NCBI GenBank assembly: GCA_902362595.1
Contig: CABIXF010000025.1
Span: forward strand, 1-55,980
Source of the DNA: Bacteroidaceae bacterium
GTDB lineage: Bacteria > Bacteroidota > Bacteroidia > Bacteroidales > Bacteroidaceae
Length of the DNA stretch: 55,980 nucleotides
Direction of reading: 5' to 3'
Below the pieces are notes generated by a model. That model did no database searches. It saw only the letters and a program-made list of their open reading frames with translations, and had not been told where the DNA came from. This document shows positions 27,305 to 35,885 of the stretch, one piece after another. Both the position numbers and the translations under genes were made by a program. Numbering within the stretch: the stretch's first letter is position 1; each line of letters opens with the position of its first letter.

Positions 27305-28593
27305 ATCTTTTTATATTGTTGTAAAATATAATCTTTCATTTTCTTTTCTTCCTTGCTTACAGCAAATCCCATGTATTTGCACGCATAATCATTTCGAAGA
27401 ATGCAAAGGCACATTCGTTTGTAGGTTGGAATTTCCCGAAATTCTGCAATATCGATGTCATCCAGATATTCCATCATCACCGGACGCTTCGTTGTTTTAT
27501 AATTACTTTTGCCACGAACCGTTATCGGAATTTTCATTTCTTCCAGTTTGGCAATGGTTTCATCGCTCAAGCATCCTCCCTTGGTTCTCCAAAACTTGAT
27601 ACTTGTATGCAACTTACTCAAATATCCTCTACGGGTTTCTTCCGGAAGCGTGGAAAGCAGAAACTCCATAAACGACTTCCACGTATGTCCTTCCGGTAAT
27701 TTGATCCCTCCATGCCCCATGGCCCGCGTTCCACCATATAATGCAGAAAAATTCACTCCGTTTACACGCCCTATCATCTTACCCCAAGTGTCAGGCTCAA
27801 TGACTTTATACAAGCGTAAACTTTCGATTGCTTCGCTAATAAACGGACTGGCCACACGTTGTCGTTCCAGACTGACTCCTGCATAATAATACAAATCATA
27901 TAAGCGGTTATAATCCCATCCAAACTTTCCATTTGCCGTCCAGACGTCCGTGGTCTTCCAATCGTAAATGGGATAAAGATTATATACATCATTCGCAATC
28001 CTGGAACTCCATTGGTATTTATGATAAAGTTGCTGCTTCAACCCTCCATAAATTGTACGCCAACGATTGTAACTTTCCTGTGTGCGGATACCCACCAAAC
28101 AAGCCGTACGCACTGCCTTTTTCTTTTCATGCAACCATGCGGCAAAGCGTAACTGGAATTCATAATCCCACATATTGTCATGAAAAAAAGGAAAATCATC
28201 GGCTTTCATCACTCCGTCGGGCATCTCGCGAACCCAAATATCCTGTAATTTCTCATCCCACGGACGCCAATAATGCTGATACATGGATGTACAAGTCCTC
28301 ACCTTAAAAGGCACACAAATCCGATATACCTCAAGTATATCCTTATTCTGTTCCAACATCCGGTTAACAAACTCAATCGTATGGACATACTGCACCTCAT
28401 AATCCATAAAGAATACACCAAGCTTGATGTTCAATTGGTGTCTACGAATATAGTCTATACACAGATTAAGCAACACCCCACTATCCTTTCCCCCAGAAAA
28501 TGACACATAGACATTATCAAATTCCTTAAATAAAACTGATAAGCGCTCCTGAGCTAACTCATACACATTTTTCCCATTTTCAGTTTTTTTCAT
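27295..28593 (-). CDS. PAPS-reductase/PP-loop family protein (IbrA-like, DUF3440)
   Basis: A 432-residue soluble protein with an N-terminal PP-loop ATPase domain: SFSGGKDSGVLLNL, the pyrophosphate-binding SGGKDS at 33-38. Family segments follow: DYEVQYVHTIEFVNRM, YQHYWRPWDEK and VGIRTQESYNRWR. A DUF3440 C-terminal part (about 260-415) contains KTTKRPVMMEYLDDIDIAEFREIPTYKRMC. This matches IbrA. The family resembles DndC, the sulfur-transfer ATPase of DNA phosphorothioation, and sulfate assimilation enzymes, but no sulfate genes are adjacent. It overlaps its neighbours by 14 and 10 bp, so the three products are likely made together. Confidence 0.9.
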   Translation of the reverse strand: MKKTENGKNVYELAQERLSVLFKEFDNVYVSFSGGKDSGVLLNLCIDYIRRHQLNIKLGVFFMDYEVQYVHTIEFVNRMLEQNKDILEVYRICVPFKVRTCTSMYQHYWRPWDEKLQDIWVREMPDGVMKADDFPFFHDNMWDYEFQLRFAAWLHEKKKAVRTACLVGIRTQESYNRWRTIYGGLKQQLYHKYQWSSRIANDVYNLYPIYDWKTTDVWTANGKFGWDYNRLYDLYYYAGVSLERQRVASPFISEAIESLRLYKVIEPDTWGKMIGRVNGVNFSALYGGTRAMGHGGIKLPEGHTWKSFMEFLLSTLPEETRRGYLSKLHTSIKFWRTKGGCLSDETIAKLEEMKIPITVRGKSNYKTTKRPVMMEYLDDIDIAEFREIPTYKRMCLCILRNDYACKYMGFAVSKEEKKMKDYILQQYKKIWT

Positions 28594-28987
28594 TCTTCAT
28601 TCTCATTTTAAGATAGGTACTCCACATACGTTCTATTTCAAAATTCTGAACCGAGAAAAACGATTCATGAATTTTCTGCACCACGGCTTCCAATATCTTA
28701 TTCGTATCTTGAAATTCGTCTATCACAGCTTCCAGCAAACCCGCAAACACCGACTCATCATCATTCTCCACATAATAATTGTTGATGACAATTGTTTTTT
28801 TTCGCACTTCTACAGGAAAAAAGCCCAACACTTTTTTTTCGTAAAAAGCCACAAACCAAATAAATGACTCACTGGTCTTAAACGGATAGTTATGATTGTA
28901 TTTGAGGATGTCTGGATTCATCACCAAAGGAGCTACACATTTATACAGTTCTTGAGATGTACCTGCCATTTTTATTACCTTCAACAT
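28580..28987 (-). CDS. Small protein heading the ParB/PAPS-reductase-like cassette (possible GNAT fold)
   Basis: A 135-residue protein not assigned to a named family by eye. SFIWFVAFYEKKVLGFFPVE followed by a strand (KTIVINNYYV) and a helix (VFAGLLEAVIDEFQ) is reminiscent of a GNAT acetyltransferase core without a clear acetyl-CoA motif. The C-terminus is rich in Lys, Met and Arg. An alternative start is the ATG at 28969 (MAGTSQEL). It overlaps the PP-loop gene by 14 bp and has a -7 box at 29016-29023, so it is the first gene of the cassette. Confidence 0.75.
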   Translation of the reverse strand: MLKVIKMAGTSQELYKCVAPLVMNPDILKYNHNYPFKTSESFIWFVAFYEKKVLGFFPVEVRKKTIVINNYYVENDDESVFAGLLEAVIDEFQDTNKILEAVVQKIHESFFSVQNFEIERMWSTYLKMRMKNEKN

Positions 28988-29015
28988 AAATGCCTAGTTT
29001 AAAAATAAGTCCTAG

Positions 29016-29023
29016 CAAAAATA
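29016..29023 (-). promoter_or_regulatory. -7 promoter element for the ParB/PAPS-reductase-like cassette
   Basis: TATTTTTG on the minus strand matches TAnnTTTG, 28 bp upstream of the ATG at 28987. It lies in the 68-bp gap after the corrinoid operon, so the cassette probably has independent transcription. Confidence 0.6.
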
Positions 29024-29055
29024 GAAAATTCTTTCAGAAATTCTCTCCCGAACAA

Positions 29056-30069
29056 TTATATATTTTCCAACAAGTCTTTAAAGGAAGTATAACAAACTGT
29101 TTGTCCACAGACTTCTGTATAGGAAAGGCTATCGGGAGAAATGATTTCCAACAATGGAAGTTTTTGCCCTGCAGGTGATGTATCCAAACAGAAATAATGA
29201 TGCCGGTTCAGTGCATTCTGTGCCCAATGCCGCAGTATCTCATCGGCGGCCCTCAATACGATAAATTTCTCCCCCGACACTTCGGGAGAAAAACCTCCAT
29301 GCATCAAATCAAACTTGATGTGCGGACGCTCACAGAACAAAGTATCCATCCGGTTGCCCAATATCAGATCTTCCGTCACGCCACACTCCAATCCACCCGA
29401 CGAGGAAAGAAGCCACAGGCGGTCGGCCAGCACAAGCGCCTGCTCAATGTCGTGCGTGGATAAAAGAATGGCTCTGTTTTCTTCCACAGCCAGCCGATGC
29501 AAAAGATTCATGATTTCAATCCGACTCACCACATCCAGGAAAGCCGTCGGCTCATCCAACAGAATCAACGGACATTCCTGTACCAGCGCTTTGGCTATCA
29601 TCACTTTCTGCCGCTCTCCATCCGAAAGTTCCGCCATGTAACACCGGGCCTTATGCGCAATCTCCACTGCCTGAAGCGCGTGCTCCACCAGCTGTTTGTC
29701 CTTTCTATCCAACCGCCCGAAAAATCCCGTATAAGGCTGACGCCCCAAGGCCACAAGTTCATAAACTGTAAGTCCTCCGGCCTGTGTGCGGTCGGTCAAT
29801 ACCACTCCGATGGTTCTCGACAGTTCCCGTTCGGAATAGTCCGACAAATCACGCCCTAACAACCTCAACCCACCCGACAAGGAAGGCTGGGCAGCAGCCA
29901 ATGTGCGGAGCAGAGTTGATTTTCCAGCCCCGTTGGCCCCTAACAGACAGGTCAATTCTCCACGGAAAAGCTGAAAGTTCAACCCGGCATGCACTTCTGT
30001 CCGCTTCTTTCCCACCTGATACCCAATGGTCAGGTTTTCTCCCTCTACTACAATTTCCGATTGCCTCAT
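29056..30069 (-). CDS. btuD: Corrinoid ABC transporter ATP-binding protein (BtuD type)
   Basis: A 337-residue ATPase of the FecE/BtuD/HmuV group. The Walker A is GANGAGKST (44-52), the signature LSDGERQK, the Walker B LILLDEPTAFLD, and the H-loop STHDIEQA. Beyond the roughly 255-residue core there is an extension of about 80 residues ending in FKDLLENI, common in Bacteroidetes homologues and of unknown use. It is the last gene of the riboswitch-controlled operon, sharing one base with the permease gene. Corrinoid as substrate comes from the riboswitch and the btuB/btuG context; by sequence alone heme or ferric siderophore would be possible. Confidence 0.92.
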   Translation of the reverse strand: MRQSEIVVEGENLTIGYQVGKKRTEVHAGLNFQLFRGELTCLLGANGAGKSTLLRTLAAAQPSLSGGLRLLGRDLSDYSERELSRTIGVVLTDRTQAGGLTVYELVALGRQPYTGFFGRLDRKDKQLVEHALQAVEIAHKARCYMAELSDGERQKVMIAKALVQECPLILLDEPTAFLDVVSRIEIMNLLHRLAVEENRAILLSTHDIEQALVLADRLWLLSSSGGLECGVTEDLILGNRMDTLFCERPHIKFDLMHGGFSPEVSGEKFIVLRAADEILRHWAQNALNRHHYFCLDTSPAGQKLPLLEIISPDSLSYTEVCGQTVCYTSFKDLLENI

Positions 30070-31109
30070 CAGTTAAAATATTGGATTCGACGTTGGTTTA
30101 TAATGACATAAATAATAACCGGAGCCCCCAGAATAGGTGTGACCGCATTCAAAGGAATGACTCCCGATTCGCCCGGAAGCACACAAAGCAAATTGCACAA
30201 CAAAGCCAAAGCCCCACCGGAAAGCAAGGTGACCGGCATCAAGGAGTTATGATTGGAGGTGCCCAGCATCAGACGTGCCAAATGAGGAACGGCCAGCCCG
30301 ATAAAAGCCACAGGGCCACAAAAAGACGTGGTTACGGCGGTCAACAATCCTGTGGCGAGTAACAGCCAATTACGTACCCGACGGATATTTATGCCCAGAT
30401 TCTCGGCATAACGCGGCCCCAAAAGCAAGGCATTCAACGGTTTGATTAACAAAACCGCCGCCACCAGTCCGACCAAAGTCAGCAGCGAAAAAGCAGGGAG
30501 CTGCTCCAAGGAAACACCTCCGAAATTTCCCATTCCCCACACCATATACGATTGCACCCCTTCTGCCGTAGCAAAGAAATTCAACAGTGAAATCAGGGAC
30601 GAGGCAATATAACCAATCATGATGCCGGCAATAAGCAACATGATGTTACTTTTAATCAAAGAAGACAAAAACAGAATCAGGAACAACACCGCCACAGCCC
30701 CCAGAAAGGCTCCCAGGATGACTGAAAAGAAACCGGAAAGCGTAAACACGCCCGTCGCAACAGTACCTCCTCCGGCCAGCATCACCAACGCCACTCCCAG
30801 ACTGGCTCCTGAACTGATTCCCAGGATAGAGGAATCGGCCAACGGGTTGCTGAACACCGTCTGTAACATCAGTCCGGAGGCCGAGAGTGCCGCCCCACAG
30901 AGCAAGGCCGTCACACACTGTGGAAAACGTGACTCCCATACAATGTAAGTCCAACTGGCTTTCGCTGCCTCTTCTCCTCCCAAAATGCGCACCACTTCCC
31001 GTGCCGGTATATCCACCGAACCTAGAAACAAATTGGCCGCCACCAAAAGAACAATCAGGAAGGCCAGACTGATAAATACCACATAATTCTTTTTGTCCGA
31101 AACTATCAT
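30069..31109 (-). CDS. btuC: Corrinoid ABC transporter permease (BtuC type, FecCD family)
   Basis: A 346-residue inner-membrane permease with about ten helices. Typical FecCD segments are present: LTALLCGAALSASGLMLQTVFSNPLA (split over about 61-86, containing the conserved G-x-x-L-Q-x-x-x-x-N-P-L-A), GISSGASLGV, and GPVAFIGLAVPHLARLM in the C-terminal third. It overlaps the substrate-binding protein gene by 4 bp (ATGA type) and abuts the ATPase gene. It forms a homodimer in known relatives. The corrinoid role is assigned from operon context. Confidence 0.93.
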   Translation of the reverse strand: MIVSDKKNYVVFISLAFLIVLLVAANLFLGSVDIPAREVVRILGGEEAAKASWTYIVWESRFPQCVTALLCGAALSASGLMLQTVFSNPLADSSILGISSGASLGVALVMLAGGGTVATGVFTLSGFFSVILGAFLGAVAVLFLILFLSSLIKSNIMLLIAGIMIGYIASSLISLLNFFATAEGVQSYMVWGMGNFGGVSLEQLPAFSLLTLVGLVAAVLLIKPLNALLLGPRYAENLGINIRRVRNWLLLATGLLTAVTTSFCGPVAFIGLAVPHLARLMLGTSNHNSLMPVTLLSGGALALLCNLLCVLPGESGVIPLNAVTPILGAPVIIYVIINQRRIQYFN

Positions 31110-32251
31110 TCCGCTAATTTACTAAAATATTTCGGTTCATATCCCTCCAGCAATTCCGGATGGAAGATTTTTACCATATCTTTCAACAAGACCTCGGGAT
31201 GAAAAGGCGATTCTTCGTAGAACGGAATCCGATGAGTGTTACATCCGTAAATCCGACGTTCCCGAAATGCCTTGAAGCGGGCATACAACGAATAGTCTTT
31301 CTGCAATTCCCGATAAGTTTTGTCGTGCGACTGGTTGTACTTTATCAGCCAGAAATCTGCATTTTCTCCTTTGTCGAACACTGTTTCAAAAGCCATGGGC
31401 ACCGAACCACTGTTCGGCAATGCAGCAAAGACATAGGCTGCCCCGGCATCCGCATACAAACATCCCGTCGTGCTCTGCCCACCGGCGATATACCAGGCAG
31501 AACCGTATTTCAAGTCACTCAATACCGTAGGATGAAAGGTTGCTTTGGCAGCCAAAGCCTTCACCGCCAAGTATTCCTTTTCTATCTGTGCAAAAAGGGA
31601 ATCACCTTTCTGCGCCTGCCCCACCAGCAAGCCATAAAAGCGCAGCCATTCGGCACGGCCCAACGGAGAAGTCTCCATATAGTCCGCACATTCTATCACA
31701 GGCACGCCCAGCTTCCCTACCCGTCCGTAACCGCCACTGTTTTCAAACGGAGAAAGCAGGATGGCATCCGGATGCAGGTCAATGATTTTTTCGATATCCG
31801 GATTCATACTGTTTCCACAGTCTACCACTGTACCCTTCCGGCATCCGTCCTGTATTTCCGGCATCTTGAAATATTCCAGGTTGCAGACGCCCTTGATACT
31901 CTTTTCGCAACCCAGCTCCTTCAGCACACTTCCATGTACCACCGAATAAACTACTGCCTGTCCCAAAGGCACACGCACCACGGTACCTTCCGGCAGATTT
32001 TCCGGCACCGGCCGTGTCTTGTCCGTCAGCAGGTAGGTATGCAGCGTTTTCAGCGTATCCCATGGATTACGGATAGAAACCATCGTATAATCCGGAAACT
32101 TCACCACCGACAAGTTGGTGGCATACTTCATTTTCAGGGTATCTCCTCCCTCCTGAACAGAAGAAGTCTTGCTTCCTCCGCCACAGGCAAAGAGAAGCAA
32201 GACTAAAGTTACTATATGGGCAGATAGTAAGATTTGTTTCATAAAACTCAA
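31106..32251 (-). CDS. btuF: Corrinoid-binding lipoprotein of the ABC transporter (BtuF type)
   Basis: A 381-residue substrate-binding protein of the TroA/FecB fold. A lipobox ends in LLFACGGG, with the acylated Cys at 23. The N-lobe includes VDCGNSMNPDIEKIIDLHPDAILLSPFEN and the C-lobe VLSDLKYGSAWYIAGGQSTTGCLYADAGAAYVFA. It is longer than E. coli BtuF (266 residues) because of an N-terminal region of about 90 residues, as in Bacteroidetes relatives. It overlaps both neighbours by 4 bp. The lipid anchor probably holds it at the periplasmic side, handing corrinoid from BtuB to BtuC. Confidence 0.9.
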   Translation of the reverse strand: MSFMKQILLSAHIVTLVLLLFACGGGSKTSSVQEGGDTLKMKYATNLSVVKFPDYTMVSIRNPWDTLKTLHTYLLTDKTRPVPENLPEGTVVRVPLGQAVVYSVVHGSVLKELGCEKSIKGVCNLEYFKMPEIQDGCRKGTVVDCGNSMNPDIEKIIDLHPDAILLSPFENSGGYGRVGKLGVPVIECADYMETSPLGRAEWLRFYGLLVGQAQKGDSLFAQIEKEYLAVKALAAKATFHPTVLSDLKYGSAWYIAGGQSTTGCLYADAGAAYVFAALPNSGSVPMAFETVFDKGENADFWLIKYNQSHDKTYRELQKDYSLYARFKAFRERRIYGCNTHRIPFYEESPFHPEVLLKDMVKIFHPELLEGYEPKYFSKLAE

Positions 32252-33363
32252 TCAATAAAAACGATGGTTTTCGGGTTCTGGCCGCCGCAATCAAACTTTT
32301 CGATAAAATTTCCGTTACGGTCAAAGCGGTACATCGTACCATCTGAATTTGAATAGAAAGTCACGCCAATGTAAATGTCTCCATTCTCGTCGTCCACACT
32401 CATCATATACACACTTGAAGTGGCTAGTTCAGCGGGTGCATTTTTCAAAAAAGAAGACGAATTGACAGTAGCCGTCTTCACATCATAAGAGAAGAAAGTA
32501 TTGGTCGTGCTCGTATGGGGCCAATTCGAATAATCCGTTTCCGAATTTACGAAATAGACCATATCATCGCCTACGGTCATATTGGTAGCCACTCCCAATG
32601 AAGTGGATTTATAATTGTCTTTCGGATCAATCATCTGAGCAGAATATCCCTTGTCAGCATAATTTCCCCAAGAAATCAGAAAAATCTTTCCATCCTCTTC
32701 CAACACCTGATTCGGATTGATATCTACTGTCAACGTAGTTTCCAATTGCATGGTAGCCTCATTGATGACAAACAAATCTGTATGATACTGATATCCTGCA
32801 TCATTCTTAGTATAGGAATTAGCTACATACAGCTTGCCGTCACATTCTGCAATACCTTCCAGATTAGCTCCTCCCTTGAATGTAGCCACAACTTGTAAAG
32901 TATTTGCATCCAGTTTCGTAACCTGTCCACCATATTGTGTCATATAAATGTAGCCATTTTCAGCTGCCAGGTAACGAGGATCACCTTCCGAGGCAGGAAT
33001 CTCATAACGCTGCTTTTCCACTCCAGCCGTATTCATTCGAATCAGGTACCTGGAACCGGAAATGATAGCATAAAGGTCATTGTTATATTCAATCATGGTC
33101 TGACCGGTATCCCCTAACTTAGCCTGATTCTGCGTATAAAAAATATCCTTGATAAAATCGGCATCCTTATCCGGTGCATAAAAAGACAAGGTCGCGTTAT
33201 TCGCCCCCTGCGTTCCTTCGTTCAAAATAAATGCCCGGTGTGCAGGAAGGGTTACTTGTGAGCCACTGTCATCAAATAACTCCTCATCTTCACTACAAGC
33301 TGCCAATGAAGCCCCCAATGCCACCGTGCAGCACAAACTGAAAAATAACTTTCTAAATTGCAT
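32248..33363 (-). CDS. btuG: Surface beta-propeller corrinoid-binding lipoprotein (BtuG-like, DUF5074/YncE type)
   Basis: A 371-residue lipoprotein whose signal peptide ends in SLAAC (Cys23), followed by the acidic stretch SEDEELFDD. Such acidic residues right after the Cys are a Bacteroides surface-export signal. The rest is a YncE-like beta-propeller with repeated blade motifs (ILNEGTQGANNATLSFY, YLAAENGYIYMTQYGGQVTKLD, LEGIAECDGKLYVANSY). BtuG of Bacteroides thetaiotaomicron is such a propeller, binding corrinoid very tightly on top of BtuB. Here it sits directly after btuB in a cobalamin riboswitch operon, overlapping btuF by 4 bp, which supports the same role. Confidence 0.88.
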   Translation of the reverse strand: MQFRKLFFSLCCTVALGASLAACSEDEELFDDSGSQVTLPAHRAFILNEGTQGANNATLSFYAPDKDADFIKDIFYTQNQAKLGDTGQTMIEYNNDLYAIISGSRYLIRMNTAGVEKQRYEIPASEGDPRYLAAENGYIYMTQYGGQVTKLDANTLQVVATFKGGANLEGIAECDGKLYVANSYTKNDAGYQYHTDLFVINEATMQLETTLTVDINPNQVLEEDGKIFLISWGNYADKGYSAQMIDPKDNYKSTSLGVATNMTVGDDMVYFVNSETDYSNWPHTSTTNTFFSYDVKTATVNSSSFLKNAPAELATSSVYMMSVDDENGDIYIGVTFYSNSDGTMYRFDRNGNFIEKFDCGGQNPKTIVFID

Positions 33364-33375
33364 AATTATTTAAAA

Positions 33376-35415
33376 TTAAAAATGAATAGCAGCTGTCAGT
33401 TTCCATGAACGTCCCGGCATCGGATAATACTTTATCACCTCGTATTGCTCATTCATGAAATTAATCAAATCGGCCTGCAATCTCAGCCTACATGTAGAGA
33501 ATGAAAACTGCCGGGAAAGCGTCAACGTCTGCTCCACATAGCCTTCAATTTCATTTTCCGGAATATTCTGTGAGAAATAATATCTTTTTCCAACTCCAAT
33601 CACACTATACCCCAGTTTCACCCAAGGAGTCTCCAAAATCACGGAACCATTGCCATTGTGTTCCGGCGTGTAAGGCAACTGGTCTTTGTAGCTCTTGGAA
33701 GTCGGGTCTGTCAAATCAATCGCTTTCTGCCAGGTATAACTGCCCGACACATCGGCTCTGAATCCACTTCCCAACGGAATTCCCATGGAAAGCGTGACAT
33801 CCGCTCCCCATACATGCGCTTTTCCATAATTGGCCATCTTCCATACATAAGTGGAAGGAAAAGCCACAATCTTGTCTGTCACCTGATTGAAATAGACATC
33901 TCCCGTAAATGTCAGATAATCCCAAATTGCATTCTTTTTCGCTCCCCATGTCACGCCCACATTATATTCCTTGGCTTTTTCCGGACGAAGGGAACGGTTT
34001 CCCAGCCGATAATAATACAAGTCATTGAAGGTCGGCGTACGGAATGTACTTTTATACATCGCACGCAGAAAAAAATCCTGCTCGCTGAAAGGCTTCCAAT
34101 TCACCGAAAAAGAAGGAGACAGTTTCTTCAGATCCGCGGGTTTTTCTCCACTCTCTACATGCTCATTGAGGTAGGTGTTGACTAAGGAAGCATCCATCTG
34201 TACGCTCCCCCATTGATAACGGGCATGCAAGGCTGTCAGCGAAGTCAGACGGGTAGGAAACGGGCAATCCGGCAGATTACTATCGAGGGTATTCACCGCC
34301 AAATCCTGTGCCAATGACAAGGAAAAGCCTGCGAAGAGCTGATACAAAACCGCTCCCGATACATAATATTCATGCTGGGTATAATGGTCGGTAGACACCC
34401 CTCCCTCATACTGTACTCCCTTATCCTGGTATTTGTTCCACGCATAATTGTATTTTGCCTGCACCTGCAACGACCATTTCTCGGAAATCTTGTCCTGATA
34501 CTTGGCCTGCACAAACGCATTCTTGTCCCACAAGCGTTCATTCGAAACCGGGTTATAGAAAATCACAGCCCCCGGAAGTCCTCGTTCCGATTGGTAATAA
34601 TAAGCCTTGACACTCAGTTTCTGATTCTCCTGGAAGTCATGAAACAAGTTCCACTCCGTGTGCCAGGAATTTACCTCTGAATTGCTTCTTTTTTCAGTCT
34701 GCGTATATTTCCCGTTTTTCAACAGAAAAGGATACTGTCCGTCCGACCGTAAATAATCCCCGTCGACCGACAATACCGTCCGCTTACCCAACTGCTGTCC
34801 ATAACGAAAATAAGGATTGACCAGCCCGAAAGAGCCTCCCTTTGCCTGAAACAGCAACTGCCATTTCCGGTCTCCCAGAAACTCCGGACGCGAAGTCTCT
34901 ATGTTCAATACACCAGCCGACGCATACAACCGGGCCGATTGAAGCATATCTTCATTCTGCCCTACGCTCAACGACAAAGACTGTACATTATCCAACGAAA
35001 AACGTCCGATATCTATCTGTCCCGCCTGACAGTTACTGACAGCCACCCCATCATAGCTGATGGCCGTATGGGCCGCTCCCATGTTACGGACAGAAACCGT
35101 TTTCAGTCCTCCCGTACCCCCATAATCACGCACATCCGTTCCCGCAAAGCGACGGACCGCATCGGCCATGTTCTGGATTCCCAAATCGTCCATTATGTCT
35201 TTTCCCAAACGTTGTACCGGAACCACGGAGGAGATTTTATTCGTCGCCCTCCGTACACTCACCGTCACATCCGGAATCTGATGCACTTTTCCCGTAATGC
35301 TGTCCGAATCGGTCTGTTGCGCAAAAACACTGCCCTCTCCTGCAAGGACACACAGACACACGAGTATAAAAAAACGATAGCCGACTACAAAGGCCGGTTC
35401 ATTCCATCTTTTCAT
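33376..35415 (-). CDS. btuB: TonB-dependent corrinoid (vitamin B12) receptor, BtuB type
   Basis: A 679-residue outer-membrane receptor. The signal peptide ends near residue 28 (EGSVFA-QQ), the TonB box region follows, and the plug spans about 45-160 (MADAVRRFAGTDVRDYGG, TAISYDGVAVSN). The 22-strand barrel ends in WKLTAAIHF with the C-terminal Phe typical of outer-membrane proteins. The frame is open upstream to 35622 but runs through the riboswitch, so the ATG at 35415 (MKRWNEPAF) is the start. First gene of btuB-btuG-btuF-btuC-btuD. There is no carboxypeptidase-like N-domain, in contrast to the receptor at 9969. Confidence 0.94.
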   Translation of the reverse strand: MKRWNEPAFVVGYRFFILVCLCVLAGEGSVFAQQTDSDSITGKVHQIPDVTVSVRRATNKISSVVPVQRLGKDIMDDLGIQNMADAVRRFAGTDVRDYGGTGGLKTVSVRNMGAAHTAISYDGVAVSNCQAGQIDIGRFSLDNVQSLSLSVGQNEDMLQSARLYASAGVLNIETSRPEFLGDRKWQLLFQAKGGSFGLVNPYFRYGQQLGKRTVLSVDGDYLRSDGQYPFLLKNGKYTQTEKRSNSEVNSWHTEWNLFHDFQENQKLSVKAYYYQSERGLPGAVIFYNPVSNERLWDKNAFVQAKYQDKISEKWSLQVQAKYNYAWNKYQDKGVQYEGGVSTDHYTQHEYYVSGAVLYQLFAGFSLSLAQDLAVNTLDSNLPDCPFPTRLTSLTALHARYQWGSVQMDASLVNTYLNEHVESGEKPADLKKLSPSFSVNWKPFSEQDFFLRAMYKSTFRTPTFNDLYYYRLGNRSLRPEKAKEYNVGVTWGAKKNAIWDYLTFTGDVYFNQVTDKIVAFPSTYVWKMANYGKAHVWGADVTLSMGIPLGSGFRADVSGSYTWQKAIDLTDPTSKSYKDQLPYTPEHNGNGSVILETPWVKLGYSVIGVGKRYYFSQNIPENEIEGYVEQTLTLSRQFSFSTCRLRLQADLINFMNEQYEVIKYYPMPGRSWKLTAAIHF

Positions 35416-35493
35416 CCAAAATTCTAATTGTAATTCTACATTACGCACGTTCTTGCCATCCTTTCCTCGAGAATGCAAGCATGACTTTGTTTT

Positions 35494-35660
35494 GCAGGTC
35501 TTCTGACTTACTCCCGTTTGTCTTGCCTTCCCATCTTTCATTGAAAGACAGTGGCCTGGTAGTCGGTAGACAAACGTCGAAACGCTGGAGTTCACAGCAG
35601 CGGGACTGTCCGGGATTTTCACCCGATTCCCTTTTCATCCGTGATTTCGCCAAACGGAAA
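35494..35660 (-). ncRNA. Cobalamin (AdoCbl-type) riboswitch
   Basis: On the minus strand the leader contains the core GGTGAAAATCCCGGACAG, then GTCCCGCTGCTGTGAA, and the B12 box GCCACTG (35555-35549). The closing segment is GGGAAGGC and AAGTCAGAAGACCTGC (ending at 35494). These are the conserved class-I cobalamin riboswitch elements. It starts about 15 nt after the predicted transcription start (-7 box 35682-35689) and ends 79 bp before the btuB ATG. It should switch off the uptake operon when cobalamin is abundant. No T-tailed terminator was seen in the 79-bp gap, so translational control is more likely. Confidence 0.95.
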
Positions 35661-35681
35661 TCCAAACGGAACAAAACATTG

Positions 35682-35689
35682 CAAATATA
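35682..35689 (-). promoter_or_regulatory. -7 promoter element of the riboswitch/btu operon
   Basis: TATATTTG on the minus strand matches TAnnTTTG and lies just upstream of the riboswitch 5' end, as needed for a leader that contains the whole aptamer. Confidence 0.7.
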
Positions 35690-35828
35690 CGGTTTTCTTG
35701 AAAAACAAGAATAAATTTCTACAAAATTATAGGACAATCCTTTTCTTCCTTACACATTCTTTGAAACTCCCTCAGATATTCTTCAAAACACTTCCATAAA
35801 TTCTCTGTTCCACTGTTTGGTTTTTGTA

Positions 35829-35885
35829 TTTCACACTGTGAAATATATATCCCACACTGTGGTTTTTATATCCCACACTGTGGGA
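35829..35885. repeat. Three palindromic CACACTGTG repeats on a 21-bp period
   Basis: CACACTGTG occurs at 35832-35840, 35853-35861 and 35874-35882, exactly 21 bp apart. Each core is a palindrome: TTTCACACTGTGAAA for the first, TCCCACACTGTGGTT for the second, TCCCACACTGTGGGA for the third. A weaker copy (CCACTGTTTGG) lies near 35810-35820. The array is in the 652-bp gap between btuB and the antiporter gene, about 140-190 bp upstream of either predicted transcription start. Phasing at two helical turns suggests an iterated protein-binding site. Translated, it gives a seven-residue repeat, but the short frames on both strands have no other protein-like feature. Confidence 0.8.

Noticed and set aside
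29056..32251. Heme or ferric siderophore ABC transporter
   Set aside because: The protein families alone would allow it, but the cobalamin riboswitch and the BtuG-like propeller favour corrinoid.
35416..35622. N-terminal extension of BtuB into the leader
   Set aside because: The extension would translate the cobalamin riboswitch; the ATG at 35415 gives a proper signal peptide.
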